64,000 nucleotides of DNA from Flectobacillus rivi (lineage in GTDB: Bacteria; Bacteroidota; Bacteroidia; Cytophagales; Spirosomataceae). The translations under genes were made by a program, and so were the position numbers. The notes below the pieces were generated by a model that did no database searches, was not told the origin of the DNA, and saw only the letters and a program-made list of their open reading frames with translations. Each line of letters opens with the position of its first letter. Position 1 is the stretch's first letter. Positions 45,313 through 53,978 of the stretch are shown here, piece by piece. Location of the stretch: NCBI RefSeq assembly GCF_030056655.1, contig NZ_JASHIE010000018.1, forward strand, positions 98,822-162,821. The letters are read 5' to 3'.

Positions 45313-46689
45313 ATGGAATCTAAAGTTCTTGAACATAGCAAAGCCTCGGAGGTATTTAATAAAGACAAAGAGCGTGTAGGTTGGCATGACGAAACACTTT
45401 GGTTTGTAAGAAGTAAGCGAGATAAAGCTGCCCATAATATTCCTGATTGGGAATTATTGCGCTCTACGGCTTCGAATATCAAGCATAATGTGCTGTCAAA
45501 TATGCACGACTATTTAGTCGAGTTTGAGAAGAATGCCTTGGCCAATGGCGTACATGTGCACTGGGCTGCCGATGCCGAGGAGCATAACAAGATTGTACAT
45601 GGTATTATTGCTAAGCATGGCGTTACTCGTATGGTAAAGAGTAAGTCAATGCTGACCGAGGAATGCCATTTGAACGATTATTTAGCCAAAAATGGTGTTG
45701 AGGTAATTGACACTGACTTAGGTGAACGCATTGTTCAATTGCGCGATGAGCCACCAAGTCATATTGTTTTACCTGCGATTCACTTGAAAAAAGAGGATGT
45801 TGGTGAAACTTTCCACATACATTTAGGAACTGAAAAAGGAAATAAAGATCCGCAATATCTTACTGAAGCTGCACGCCATCACTTGCGTGAAACTTTCTTG
45901 ACTCGTAAAATAGCACTGACAGGTGTGAATTTTGCAGTAGCTCAAACTGGAGAGTTTGTGGTTTGCACCAACGAAGGAAATGCAGATATGGGAGCCCACT
46001 TGGCTGATGTTCATATTGCATGTATGGGTTTTGAAAAATTAATACCTCGTCGTGAACACCTCGGTGTATTTTTGAGATTGTTGGCGAGAAGTGCTACAGG
46101 GCAACCTATTACAACATACTCGAGTCATTTCAAAAAGCCCCGTGAAGGTCAAGAAATGCACATTGTGATTGTCGATAATGGTCGCTCGACGCAGTTGGGT
46201 CGTGAGGATTTTCGTAACTCGTTGAAGTGTATTCGTTGTGGGGCTTGTATGAACACGTGTCCTGTGTATCGTCGTAGTGGTGGTCACAGTTATCATAATG
46301 CGGTTGCTGGTCCAATTGGTTCTATTTTAGCGCCTAATTTGGATATGCGTAAGAATGCAGATTTACCATTTGCCTCGACGCTATGTGGTTCATGCTCGAA
46401 TGTATGCCCCGTCAAAATTGATATTCATGACCAACTTTATAAATGGCGTCAGGTGATTGTAAAAGAGGGCTATGCCACCACTTCCAAAAAACTAGGAATG
46501 GGCGCAATGACCTTTACATTATCAAATCCTGCTATTTATCAAACAGGAGGGAAAGTTGGGCGATGGTTTATGCGTAATATACCTTTTGTGGTTAATAATG
46601 GGTTAAATCCTTGGTTCAAAAATAGAGAAATGCCAGAGCCTCCAAAGGAATCTTTTAGAGAATGGTATCTGAATAATAAAAAATCTTAG
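45313..46689 (+). CDS. lutB: LutB, lactate utilisation iron-sulfur subunit
   Basis: The 458-residue protein has an N-terminal LUD domain (about 60-290) and a C-terminal ferredoxin-like region with two cysteine clusters, CIRCGACMNTCPVYR (about 311-325) and CGSCSNVCPVKI (about 360-371), each expected to bind a 4Fe-4S cluster. It moves electrons from lactate oxidation to the quinone pool. Between lutA and lutB lies a 134-bp gap with a dispersed 32-nt repeat. Confidence 0.95.
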   Translation: MESKVLEHSKASEVFNKDKERVGWHDETLWFVRSKRDKAAHNIPDWELLRSTASNIKHNVLSNMHDYLVEFEKNALANGVHVHWAADAEEHNKIVHGIIAKHGVTRMVKSKSMLTEECHLNDYLAKNGVEVIDTDLGERIVQLRDEPPSHIVLPAIHLKKEDVGETFHIHLGTEKGNKDPQYLTEAARHHLRETFLTRKIALTGVNFAVAQTGEFVVCTNEGNADMGAHLADVHIACMGFEKLIPRREHLGVFLRLLARSATGQPITTYSSHFKKPREGQEMHIVIVDNGRSTQLGREDFRNSLKCIRCGACMNTCPVYRRSGGHSYHNAVAGPIGSILAPNLDMRKNADLPFASTLCGSCSNVCPVKIDIHDQLYKWRQVIVKEGYATTSKKLGMGAMTFTLSNPAIYQTGGKVGRWFMRNIPFVVNNGLNPWFKNREMPEPPKESFREWYLNNKKS

Positions 46690-46863
46690 TTTGTCCGAGA
46701 GGATTGACAAACGACAATGCAAAATTTGGAGTTTATCCATGACATAGTGAGGTGTAAAAGTCGGATTGGGTGAGAGATTTTCCACCCGCCTTCTTTTCTT
46801 CTATTTTGCATCAAACTAAAGTTGAATCACATTGATAAAACCTTCATTGGTTACCCAAATATC

Positions 46864-47448
46864 ATGAGTAGCAGAGATAAAATTTTAGCAAAAATAGCTC
46901 AAAATCAACCAGAATTTAGTGCATTACCTGATTTGAAAGGATTGGGGAACGTCTATGAAAGCCCTGCCCAACAGTTTAAAACAATTTTGGAAGGTATTGG
47001 AGGTAAAGTAATCGAGTTTTCGGATTGGTCAGAAATAAAGGCTTTCGTCCACGAACATTTCGATTCGAATGCCAGAATTACCTCAACTCTTCCCGAATTG
47101 GCGGATATTGCCGAGCTTGATTGGGTCGATAATGACCCGCATACTTTGGAGAATGTTGATTTCACTATTATACGAGGTCATTTGGGCGTTGCTGAAAATA
47201 GCGCTATATGGATTACCGAATCCCTTTTGAAGCAACGTGTTTCGGCATTTATTCCACAATATTTGGCGATTGTTTTGGAAGCAAATTCTTTAGTATCATC
47301 AATGCATGAAGCTTATGCTCAAATCGGAATGGAGGAATATGGTTTTGCGACTTTCTTAGCTGGGCCTTCCAAAACGGCAGATATTGAACAATCATTGGTA
47401 TTGGGTGCACATGGGGCTCGTGGTTTAACGGTGTTTTTAAAAGTGTAA
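46864..47448 (+). CDS. lutC: LutC, lactate utilisation protein C
   Basis: The ATG at 46864 gives 194 residues; a TTG upstream adds 14 residues and is unlikely. The LUD domain ends with the family motif GFATFLAGPSKTADIEQSLVLGAHGARG. LutC is the third subunit of the LutABC L-lactate oxidase complex. It completes the operon and is followed by a terminator at 47539. With RhaEW producing L-lactate, the lut genes give a complete route from rhamnose to pyruvate. Confidence 0.95.
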   Translation: MSSRDKILAKIAQNQPEFSALPDLKGLGNVYESPAQQFKTILEGIGGKVIEFSDWSEIKAFVHEHFDSNARITSTLPELADIAELDWVDNDPHTLENVDFTIIRGHLGVAENSAIWITESLLKQRVSAFIPQYLAIVLEANSLVSSMHEAYAQIGMEEYGFATFLAGPSKTADIEQSLVLGAHGARGLTVFLKV

Positions 47449-47538
47449 TTGGTATATCCTGATTTCAGGAATTGTTTTTAAATGTTTACTTGAATAATAT
47501 TTATAAAATGTTCATTCAAGCACTGCGTTTTAGCGATT

Positions 47539-47570
47539 GAAGCTATCCTGAATAGGATAGCTTCTTTTTT
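47539..47570 (+). terminator. Terminator after lutC
   Basis: GAAGCTATCCT (47539-47549) pairs with AGGATAGCTTC (47554-47564), followed by six Ts. It ends the rhamnose-lactate transcript, or at least its lut part. Confidence 0.85.
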
Positions 47571-47626
47571 GTTTTTTGATAAGTATCTGCAAAAATCCCT
47601 TTACTAAATTTAGACTTTACGAAGTA

Positions 47627-47655
47627 TTTGTTTGACTATATTTATTGTATCTTTA
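47627..47655 (+). promoter_or_regulatory. Candidate promoter for the GH42 gene
   Basis: TTTG at 47627-47630 is 17 bp before TATCTTTA at 47648-47655, one base off the -7 consensus. The box is 26 bp upstream of the GH42 ATG. Confidence 0.45.
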
Positions 47656-47681
47656 TGATTCAATAAATATCTTATTTTACT

Positions 47682-49763
47682 ATGAAAAAAATTTGGTGCG
47701 CTATCTGCTTGGCTGTTGCTTCTCATTATGGTTTACAAGCTCAGAATTTCTCTCCCAAAACTCCTTATTATGGTGTAGCTTATTATGATGAGTATATGCC
47801 CTATGATAGGCTTCAGCAAGATGTTGAAATGATGAAAAAGGCTGGCATTAACGTGGTCCGTATTGCTGAGTCTACTTGGAGCACTTTAGAGCCTCAAGAA
47901 AATACCTTTGACTTTTCGCATATTGATCGAGTTTTAGATGCCATGCACAAAGCTGGAATTGCTGTAATTATAGGAACGCCTACTTACGCTGTACCAACTT
48001 GGCTGGTTCGTAAGCATCCTGATGTTTTAGCTGTGACCTCTCGTGGACAGAATCAATATGGCGCGCGACAAAATATGGATATTTCGAATGTGCACTATCG
48101 TGAAGCTAGCGAGAGGGTTATCCGCAAACTAATGGAACATGTTAGTAAGCATCCTGCTATAATAGGGTATCAAGTTGATAATGAAACTAAGGCTTACGGT
48201 ACAGCAGGACCCAATGTACAAAAGGCTTTTGTAGAATATTGTAAACAAAAATTTGGAACACTTGATAAACTAAATAAAGCTTTTGGTTTTGATTATTGGA
48301 GTAACAGAATTAATACATGGGAAGATTTTCCTTCAACAGTTGGGACTATCAATGCAAGTTTCGCTGCTGAATTTGCTAAGTTCCAACGTAAATTGGTGGT
48401 TGATTTCTTGAAATGGCAAGCAGATATAGTTCGTGAATATAAGCGTCCTGAGCAATTTATTACCCAAAATTTTGACCTTGATTGGCGAGGGTATTCTTAT
48501 GGGATTCAGCCTGATGTAGATCATTTTGCAACGGCTAAGACCTTGGATGTGGCAGGGATAGATATTTATCACCCTAGTCAAGACCAATTAACTGGGACTG
48601 AAATTGCTTTGGGGGGAGACATTACTCGTTCGATGAAGAATGGAAAGAATTATTTTGTATTAGAAACTGAAGCTCAAGGCTTTCCACAATGGACACCATA
48701 TCCTAATCAATTACGTTTACAGGCATTTAGTCATTTAGCTTCTGGAGCCAATATGGTTGAATATTGGCATTGGCACTCAATTCATAACTCGGCCGAAACG
48801 TATTGGAAAGGTTTGCTAAGTCATGATTTTCAGCCTAATCCTACGTATAATGAAGCTATTACGATAGGTCAAGATTTTCAAAGAGTTGGACAAAAATTAA
48901 TCAATCTTAAAAAGAATAATCAAGTAGCAATTCTATTCAGTAACGAGGCTTTGACAGCATTTAATGCATTTAGTTTTGGTTGGGGAGCTCGTGAGACTTA
49001 TAATGATATTTTGAGACCTTACTATGATGCTTTATATAAAATGAATGTCGAGCTTGATTTTATCGACCCTTCAACAGAGGATATTTCGCAATACAAAGTA
49101 ATTGTTGTTCCAGCGTTGTATGCTGCTCCAACAAATCTTTTGAAAAAACTGAATGATTTTGTCAAAAATGGCGGACATGTGGTTTATACTTTGAAGAGCG
49201 GTTTTTCTGACGAAAACGTCAAAGTCAGAACAGAAATACAACCTGCCATCATATCCGAAGCTTGTGGAGTACAATATTCCCAATTTTCAATCCCCAATGG
49301 CGTAAGTTTGAAAGATACAGAAGGAAAATGGACATCAGACAAAACTAAGGTAACCCAATGGATGGAATTGCTGACTCCAACAACAGCCAAAGTTTTGGCT
49401 AATTATGAGCATCCTCAATGGGGAAAATACGCAGCTATTACTCAAAATCAATTTGGTAAAGGAACAGCAACTTATGTTGGATGTTTGACCAGTGAGTTTG
49501 TTTACAAGCAGGTTTTACAAAATGTTTTAGATAAAGCTCAATTACCAAAGGAGAAATCAGGGTTGGAGTTTCCACTAGTTCATCGTTCGGGTACCAATCA
49601 ACTGGGGAAGAAATTACATTACTATTTTAATTATTCAGGAGCTTCTCAAAATTTTACCTACAAAGAAAATGCTGGCAATGATTTGTTAGGTAATAAGGTA
49701 GTGACTGCTAATCAAGGAATATCGCTTGAGCCGTGGGGATTTGTGATAATAGAAGAGAAATAA
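47682..49763 (+). CDS. GH42 beta-galactosidase, secreted
   Basis: The 693-residue protein has a signal peptide (1-20, GLQAQ) and the GH42 TIM barrel (about 30-400), beginning YYGVAYYDEYMP. The acid/base is E168 in VDNETKA and the nucleophile is E328 in VLETEAQGFPQW. A middle domain and a C-terminal beta region follow (about 430-693). GH42 enzymes cleave beta-galactosides or, in some members, alpha-L-arabinopyranosides. It is followed by the GH127 gene on the same strand, but a terminator (49786-49827) separates them, so it may act in pectic arabinogalactan breakdown. Confidence 0.9.
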   Translation: MKKIWCAICLAVASHYGLQAQNFSPKTPYYGVAYYDEYMPYDRLQQDVEMMKKAGINVVRIAESTWSTLEPQENTFDFSHIDRVLDAMHKAGIAVIIGTPTYAVPTWLVRKHPDVLAVTSRGQNQYGARQNMDISNVHYREASERVIRKLMEHVSKHPAIIGYQVDNETKAYGTAGPNVQKAFVEYCKQKFGTLDKLNKAFGFDYWSNRINTWEDFPSTVGTINASFAAEFAKFQRKLVVDFLKWQADIVREYKRPEQFITQNFDLDWRGYSYGIQPDVDHFATAKTLDVAGIDIYHPSQDQLTGTEIALGGDITRSMKNGKNYFVLETEAQGFPQWTPYPNQLRLQAFSHLASGANMVEYWHWHSIHNSAETYWKGLLSHDFQPNPTYNEAITIGQDFQRVGQKLINLKKNNQVAILFSNEALTAFNAFSFGWGARETYNDILRPYYDALYKMNVELDFIDPSTEDISQYKVIVVPALYAAPTNLLKKLNDFVKNGGHVVYTLKSGFSDENVKVRTEIQPAIISEACGVQYSQFSIPNGVSLKDTEGKWTSDKTKVTQWMELLTPTTAKVLANYEHPQWGKYAAITQNQFGKGTATYVGCLTSEFVYKQVLQNVLDKAQLPKEKSGLEFPLVHRSGTNQLGKKLHYYFNYSGASQNFTYKENAGNDLLGNKVVTANQGISLEPWGFVIIEEK

Positions 49764-49785
49764 TAGGTTCTTTTTTAGCTAATGG

Positions 49786-49827
49786 ATTGTCTTTCAAAAG
49801 AGTTTTGTACTCGTTTTGAAAGACAAT
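49786..49827 (+). terminator. Terminator after the GH42 gene
   Basis: ATTGTCTTTCAAAA (49786-49799) pairs with its inverted copy at 49814-49827, and a T-rich stretch follows. The GH127 gene downstream has its own promoter-like box. Confidence 0.7.
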
Positions 49828-49894
49828 TTCATTTTAAAGAGATTTATTTTTAAAAAACCATGACAAATCATGATTTAGTTACTTTTCTGTTATT

Positions 49895-49902
49895 TATATT
49901 TG
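49895..49902 (+). promoter_or_regulatory. Candidate -7 box for the GH127 gene
   Basis: TATATTTG matches TAnnTTTG exactly, 34 bp before the ATG at 49937. A clear -33 TTG at normal spacing is missing; TTTAG at about 49874 is the nearest, so activation by a regulator is possible. Confidence 0.4.
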
Positions 49903-49936
49903 TGTCAAAAATACACAATTTATTTTTTTGACGATA

Positions 49937-52306
49937 ATGAAAAAAGTAACCTCTATGCTCATTGGGCTTGGCTTTACGATAAGTTCTTCAGTAAGCTATG
50001 CCCAAAACTCTCCAAAGCCGATTGAGGCTTTTTCTTTGAATGAAGTCAGATTGACACGCGGTGCATTTCTGCATGCCCAACAAAAGGATTTAGACTATAT
50101 TCTTTCACTGAATGCCGACAGATTGCTTGCGCCGTATCGCAAGGAAGCAGGTTTACCCGTAAAAGCACCAGCGTATGGTAACTGGGAGAGTTCTGGCCTA
50201 GACGGTCATATTGGGGGGCATTATTTGTCTGCATTGGCGTTGATGTATGCATCTACAGATGATAAGCGTTTGAAAGAAAAGCTAGATTATTGTATCGCTG
50301 AACTAGCGCTTTGTCAACAGCAAAACAAGAATGGTTATGTGGGTGGAATACCCAATGGCAAAATTTTTTGGGAAAGGATTGGTAAAGGTGATATTGATGG
50401 TAGTGGCTTTGGTTTGAATAATACTTGGGTGCCTTTGTATAACATTCACAAGTTATTTGCTGGTTTAAGAGATGCCTATTTGATTGGTGGAAACCAAAAA
50501 GCTAAGGAAGTGCTGATTCATCTTACGGACTGGTTTTGTAATCTAATAGCGCCCCTGAACGATACGCAAATTCAACAGATGCTCAAAACAGAGCATGGAG
50601 GTATGAATGAGGTTTTGGCAGATGTGTATGTAATAACTCAACAAAACAAATATCTGGATGTAGCCGAAAGAATGTCGCATCAGGCTATTCTTGCGCCATT
50701 GGTATCCCATGAAGATAAATTAACAGGTTTACATGCCAATACACAAATTCCGAAAGTCATAGGTTTTGAAAGAATTGCTGAGTTGAAAAACCGTCAAGAT
50801 TGGCATTCGGCGAGTGAATATTTTTGGCAAAATGTGACCCAAAAACGTAGTGTGGCTTTTGGAGGAAATAGTTATCGTGAACATTTCAACGCGACTAACG
50901 ATTTCAAGCCTATGTTGGAGTCTAACCAAGGACCTGAGACTTGTAACTCGTACAATATGCTAAAACTCACCAAAGCATTATTTTTGCATGAGCCAAAGTC
51001 TTCATATATAGATTTTTACGAAAGAACACTTTACAATCATATTCTTTCTTCCCAGCATCCTGAACATGGAGGATTGGTTTATTTTACACCGATTCGTCCT
51101 CAACATTATCGAGTATATTCTGATGCTCAGAAAGGTTTTTGGTGTTGCGTTGGGTCTGGGATAGAAAACCACGGGAAGTATGCCGAGCTGATATATGCTC
51201 ATGATGATAGAAATATTTGGGTAAACTTATTTATGCCATCACAACTTGATTGGAAAGAAAGAGGTATTCGTTTTATCCAAAAAACAGATTTTCCAAATCA
51301 AGAAAGCACTGTCATTCAACTTTCATTGAAGCAAACACAAAAATTTAAGTTATTTCTGAGAAAGCCATTCTGGCTAAATAGCGAAAAATTATTGGTGAAA
51401 GTCAATAATCAATCTCAATACTTAACAGTTGATGCACAGGGATATGTCTCACTTGAGAAGACGTGGAAAAATGGCGACAAAATTCAATTAGCATTACCAA
51501 TGCAAACCCGTTTGGAGCAATTGCCTGATGGCTCTAATTGGTATGCTTTTGCTCACGGGCCAATCATTTTGGCTGCTGCTACGGATTCTTTGGATTTGAA
51601 GGGATTAGTTGCGGATGATTCAAGAATGGGTCATGAAGCTATGGGTAAATTGTATCCTATCAATCAAGCTCCTGTATTGGTGGGTTCACAAAATGCCGTA
51701 ATTGCGAGTTTGAAGCCTCTTAAAAACCAGCCTCTTGCTTATAAAATAGAAAATCCTAATTTGTTTTTTACTCAAAAAACAAGTTTGATTTTAAAGCCAT
51801 TTTATCAGTTGCATGATGCTCGTTACATGATGTACTGGCCTTTGATGAATGCTAATGAGGTAAGTCAGCACCAGGAAAAATTGAAGGCAGAAGAGCAGGC
51901 TGATATTATTTTGCGTCAAAAAACTGTAGATTGGATTAGTTTGGGCGAACAACAACCAGAAGCAGATCACGCCTTTGACGGAAAACAGACTAGAGTAGGA
52001 GGGAGTATTGGTAATTTTTGGCGTTCGACAACTGCATGGATGTCTTATAAACTAAATAACCCAGACTTAAAGTCCAAAGCGATTGAAATAACCATATTGA
52101 AAGATTCAAAAGCTCATGCTTTCGAAGTTTGGTTAAATGATACCTTAACTCAAAAAGTAGAGACTAGTACAGAAAACGGAAAATCACAAGTCTTTACCAT
52201 AGACTTAGGGGAAAATATTTTGATGCAGAAAAGCATTCAAATTAAAATAGTCGCGACAGGAGAAAATGGTTCTGGTGCTATACAATCTATCCGATTGGTG
52301 AAATAG
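49937..52306 (+). CDS. GH127/GH146-type beta-L-arabinofuranosidase
   Basis: The ATG at 49937 gives 789 residues; a TTG three codons upstream is less likely. A signal peptide (1-22, VSYAQ) precedes an (alpha/alpha)6 barrel of the DUF1680 type. The zinc-cysteine set of these glycosidases is complete: E315 in YREHF, C336 in PETCNS and C403/C404 in FWCCVGSG, with C404 the presumed nucleophile. A beta-rich C-terminal region (about 610-789) ends the protein. It should remove beta-L-arabinofuranose, as in hydroxyproline-rich plant glycoproteins or rhamnogalacturonan-II side chains. GH127 and GH146 cannot be told apart by eye. Confidence 0.85.
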   Translation: MKKVTSMLIGLGFTISSSVSYAQNSPKPIEAFSLNEVRLTRGAFLHAQQKDLDYILSLNADRLLAPYRKEAGLPVKAPAYGNWESSGLDGHIGGHYLSALALMYASTDDKRLKEKLDYCIAELALCQQQNKNGYVGGIPNGKIFWERIGKGDIDGSGFGLNNTWVPLYNIHKLFAGLRDAYLIGGNQKAKEVLIHLTDWFCNLIAPLNDTQIQQMLKTEHGGMNEVLADVYVITQQNKYLDVAERMSHQAILAPLVSHEDKLTGLHANTQIPKVIGFERIAELKNRQDWHSASEYFWQNVTQKRSVAFGGNSYREHFNATNDFKPMLESNQGPETCNSYNMLKLTKALFLHEPKSSYIDFYERTLYNHILSSQHPEHGGLVYFTPIRPQHYRVYSDAQKGFWCCVGSGIENHGKYAELIYAHDDRNIWVNLFMPSQLDWKERGIRFIQKTDFPNQESTVIQLSLKQTQKFKLFLRKPFWLNSEKLLVKVNNQSQYLTVDAQGYVSLEKTWKNGDKIQLALPMQTRLEQLPDGSNWYAFAHGPIILAAATDSLDLKGLVADDSRMGHEAMGKLYPINQAPVLVGSQNAVIASLKPLKNQPLAYKIENPNLFFTQKTSLILKPFYQLHDARYMMYWPLMNANEVSQHQEKLKAEEQADIILRQKTVDWISLGEQQPEADHAFDGKQTRVGGSIGNFWRSTTAWMSYKLNNPDLKSKAIEITILKDSKAHAFEVWLNDTLTQKVETSTENGKSQVFTIDLGENILMQKSIQIKIVATGENGSGAIQSIRLVK

Positions 52307-52358
52307 AGGCTCAATTCATGCAAACACTTGCAGTAACCTAACTAATTTTGTCAATAAA

Positions 52359-52397
52359 ACGCTTTCTGAGGTACAGACCTTAGGAAGCGTTTTTTGT
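52359..52397 (+). terminator. Terminator after the GH127 gene
   Basis: ACGCTTTCTGAGGT (52359-52372) pairs with ACCTTAGGAAGCGT (52377-52390) with two wobble pairs, and five or more Ts follow. Confidence 0.8.
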
Positions 52398-52531
52398 TTA
52401 AGATAAATAATCAGCAGATTTTAGGATAGTAAGGAGAATAAAACTAAAGGATACAAAACTCTTGAGTTTTTGCTAAATTTGAACATTATCCATAAAAATG
52501 ATAACTCCTATTTTCTATAAAATTTTGTAAC

Positions 52532-53599
52532 ATGATGAGAATAATAATGCTGACAAGTCTGGTGGGATGGATCTTAAACCCAATTTCCCCTGAGGCTATC
52601 ACCACTCAACAAAAGCCTTCTGTAGTTGTTTGTAAAACAGAACCTAAGAAAAAAAGCTTGGCTAGAATAGCTACGAAAAATAGTATCAAGGCTAATGCAG
52701 ACAAGAAAGACAACGGAATGGTGTTTGTGCAAGGAGGTAGTTTTATGATGGGAAATAAAGACTTCTCAGATGCAGTACCTGTTCATAAAGTCACAGTCAA
52801 CTCATATTGGATAGATGCGCATGAGGTAACGAATGCGGAGTTTTCAGCATTTGTAAAAGCTACCAAATATATCACCGTGGCAGAAAGACCACTCGATCCT
52901 AAAGCATTTCCTGGTGTTCCATTAGAAAAATTAAAGGCAGGGTCATTGGTTTTTAAAGTACCAAAGCAAGTAAGTTCACTTGACAACTACTTCGAATGGT
53001 GGGAGTTTGTAGCTGGCGCAGACTGGCAACATCCATTAGGTCCTAAGAGTAATATTGCAGGGAAGGAGAACTATCCCGTTGTTCATATTGCCCATGAAGA
53101 TGCTGTGGCTTATGCCAAATGGGCAGGAAAACGTCTACCTACGGAGGCCGAATGGGAATTTGCCTCGAAGGGTAAAAATACTAGTTCCAAATACGAATGG
53201 GGAAATCAGTTACTACCTAATGGAAAATGGATGGCAAATATTTTTCAAGGTACCTTTCCGACAAGTAATCTTAAAAAGGATGGTTATGCTGCTACAGCTC
53301 CAGTAGGGTCATTCCCTGCTAATACCACGGGTGTGTATGATATGACAGGAAATGTTTGGGAATGGTGTAGTGATTTGTATCATGTGAATTATTACAAGTC
53401 GAGTCCCGCGCAGAATCCTAAAGGACCCAAAAATAGCTTTGATCCAGAAGAACCTGGCGTCGTAAAGTATGTTCAAAGAGGTGGCTCTTATCTGTGCAGT
53501 GATCAGTATTGTGTGAGATATGAGGCGGGGAGTAGAGGAAAAGGAGAGGCCATGAGTTCGACAAACCATATTGGTTTTCGATGTGCTAAAGATATGTAA
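52532..53599 (+). CDS. Formylglycine-generating enzyme-family protein (FGE/SUMF1)
   Basis: The 355-residue protein has a weak N-terminal hydrophobic segment (about 1-20), a linker and the FGE fold (about 62-355), with MVFVQGGSFMMGN, AYAKWAGKRLPTEAEWEFA and GVYDMTGNVWEWCSD. The catalytic cysteines of true FGE are present as C322 and C327 in GGSYLCSDQYC, spaced five apart as in human FGE (336 and 341), and NHIGFRCA ends the fold. FGE oxidises a sulfatase cysteine to formylglycine. No sulfatase lies in the window. Export is possible but the signal is weak. Confidence 0.88.
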   Translation: MMRIIMLTSLVGWILNPISPEAITTQQKPSVVVCKTEPKKKSLARIATKNSIKANADKKDNGMVFVQGGSFMMGNKDFSDAVPVHKVTVNSYWIDAHEVTNAEFSAFVKATKYITVAERPLDPKAFPGVPLEKLKAGSLVFKVPKQVSSLDNYFEWWEFVAGADWQHPLGPKSNIAGKENYPVVHIAHEDAVAYAKWAGKRLPTEAEWEFASKGKNTSSKYEWGNQLLPNGKWMANIFQGTFPTSNLKKDGYAATAPVGSFPANTTGVYDMTGNVWEWCSDLYHVNYYKSSPAQNPKGPKNSFDPEEPGVVKYVQRGGSYLCSDQYCVRYEAGSRGKGEAMSSTNHIGFRCAKDM

Positions 53600-53602
53600 G
53601 TA

Positions 53603-53821
53603 CTAACTAGGAATATTTACACAGGCTGTTTCGTTTGATTTGTGGGAGGCATTTTGTACTTCGAACTGTTGATCAAACTCATCTTTTGTCATGAAGAATA
53701 GTTCTTCAGTTGTATCGTCGAATCGAGTAAACAATACACAGAAGGCTTCAATATCGCGATTATAGATGGAGCTACTAATTACCTTAATACGAGAAAGGCT
53801 TTTTTTGTGTCGATATAACAT
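53603..53821 (-). CDS. Small hypothetical protein
   Basis: This 72-residue frame starts with ATG and reads MLYRHKKSLSRIKVISSSIY. It has a basic start and an acidic middle (FDDTTEELFFMTKDEFDQQFEV), with no membrane segment or known domain. It is convergent with the FGE gene, 3 bp from its stop. No promoter match was seen upstream. It could be a chance frame, but composition is protein-like. Confidence 0.4.
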   Translation of the reverse strand: MLYRHKKSLSRIKVISSSIYNRDIEAFCVLFTRFDDTTEELFFMTKDEFDQQFEVQNASHKSNETACVNIPS

Positions 53822-53920
53822 ATAGTTTTATAAAGTATGGATTGGACAAATAAATATTAAACAAATATTGTATAAAATTTAAATTATACACGCTATTTAT
53901 TTCATTTTTTCTCAAAAAAG

Positions 53921-53954
53921 AGGGCTGTTATTAACCTAAGTTGATAACAGCCCT
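53921..53954 (-). terminator. Terminator after the second susD gene
   Basis: AGGGCTGTTAT (53921-53931) pairs with ATAACAGCCCT (53944-53954). On the minus strand a T-run (TCTTTTTTG) follows. It ends the second susCD transcript. Confidence 0.85.
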
Positions 53955-53978
53955 ACTATTTTTAAGCCCTAAATTAGC

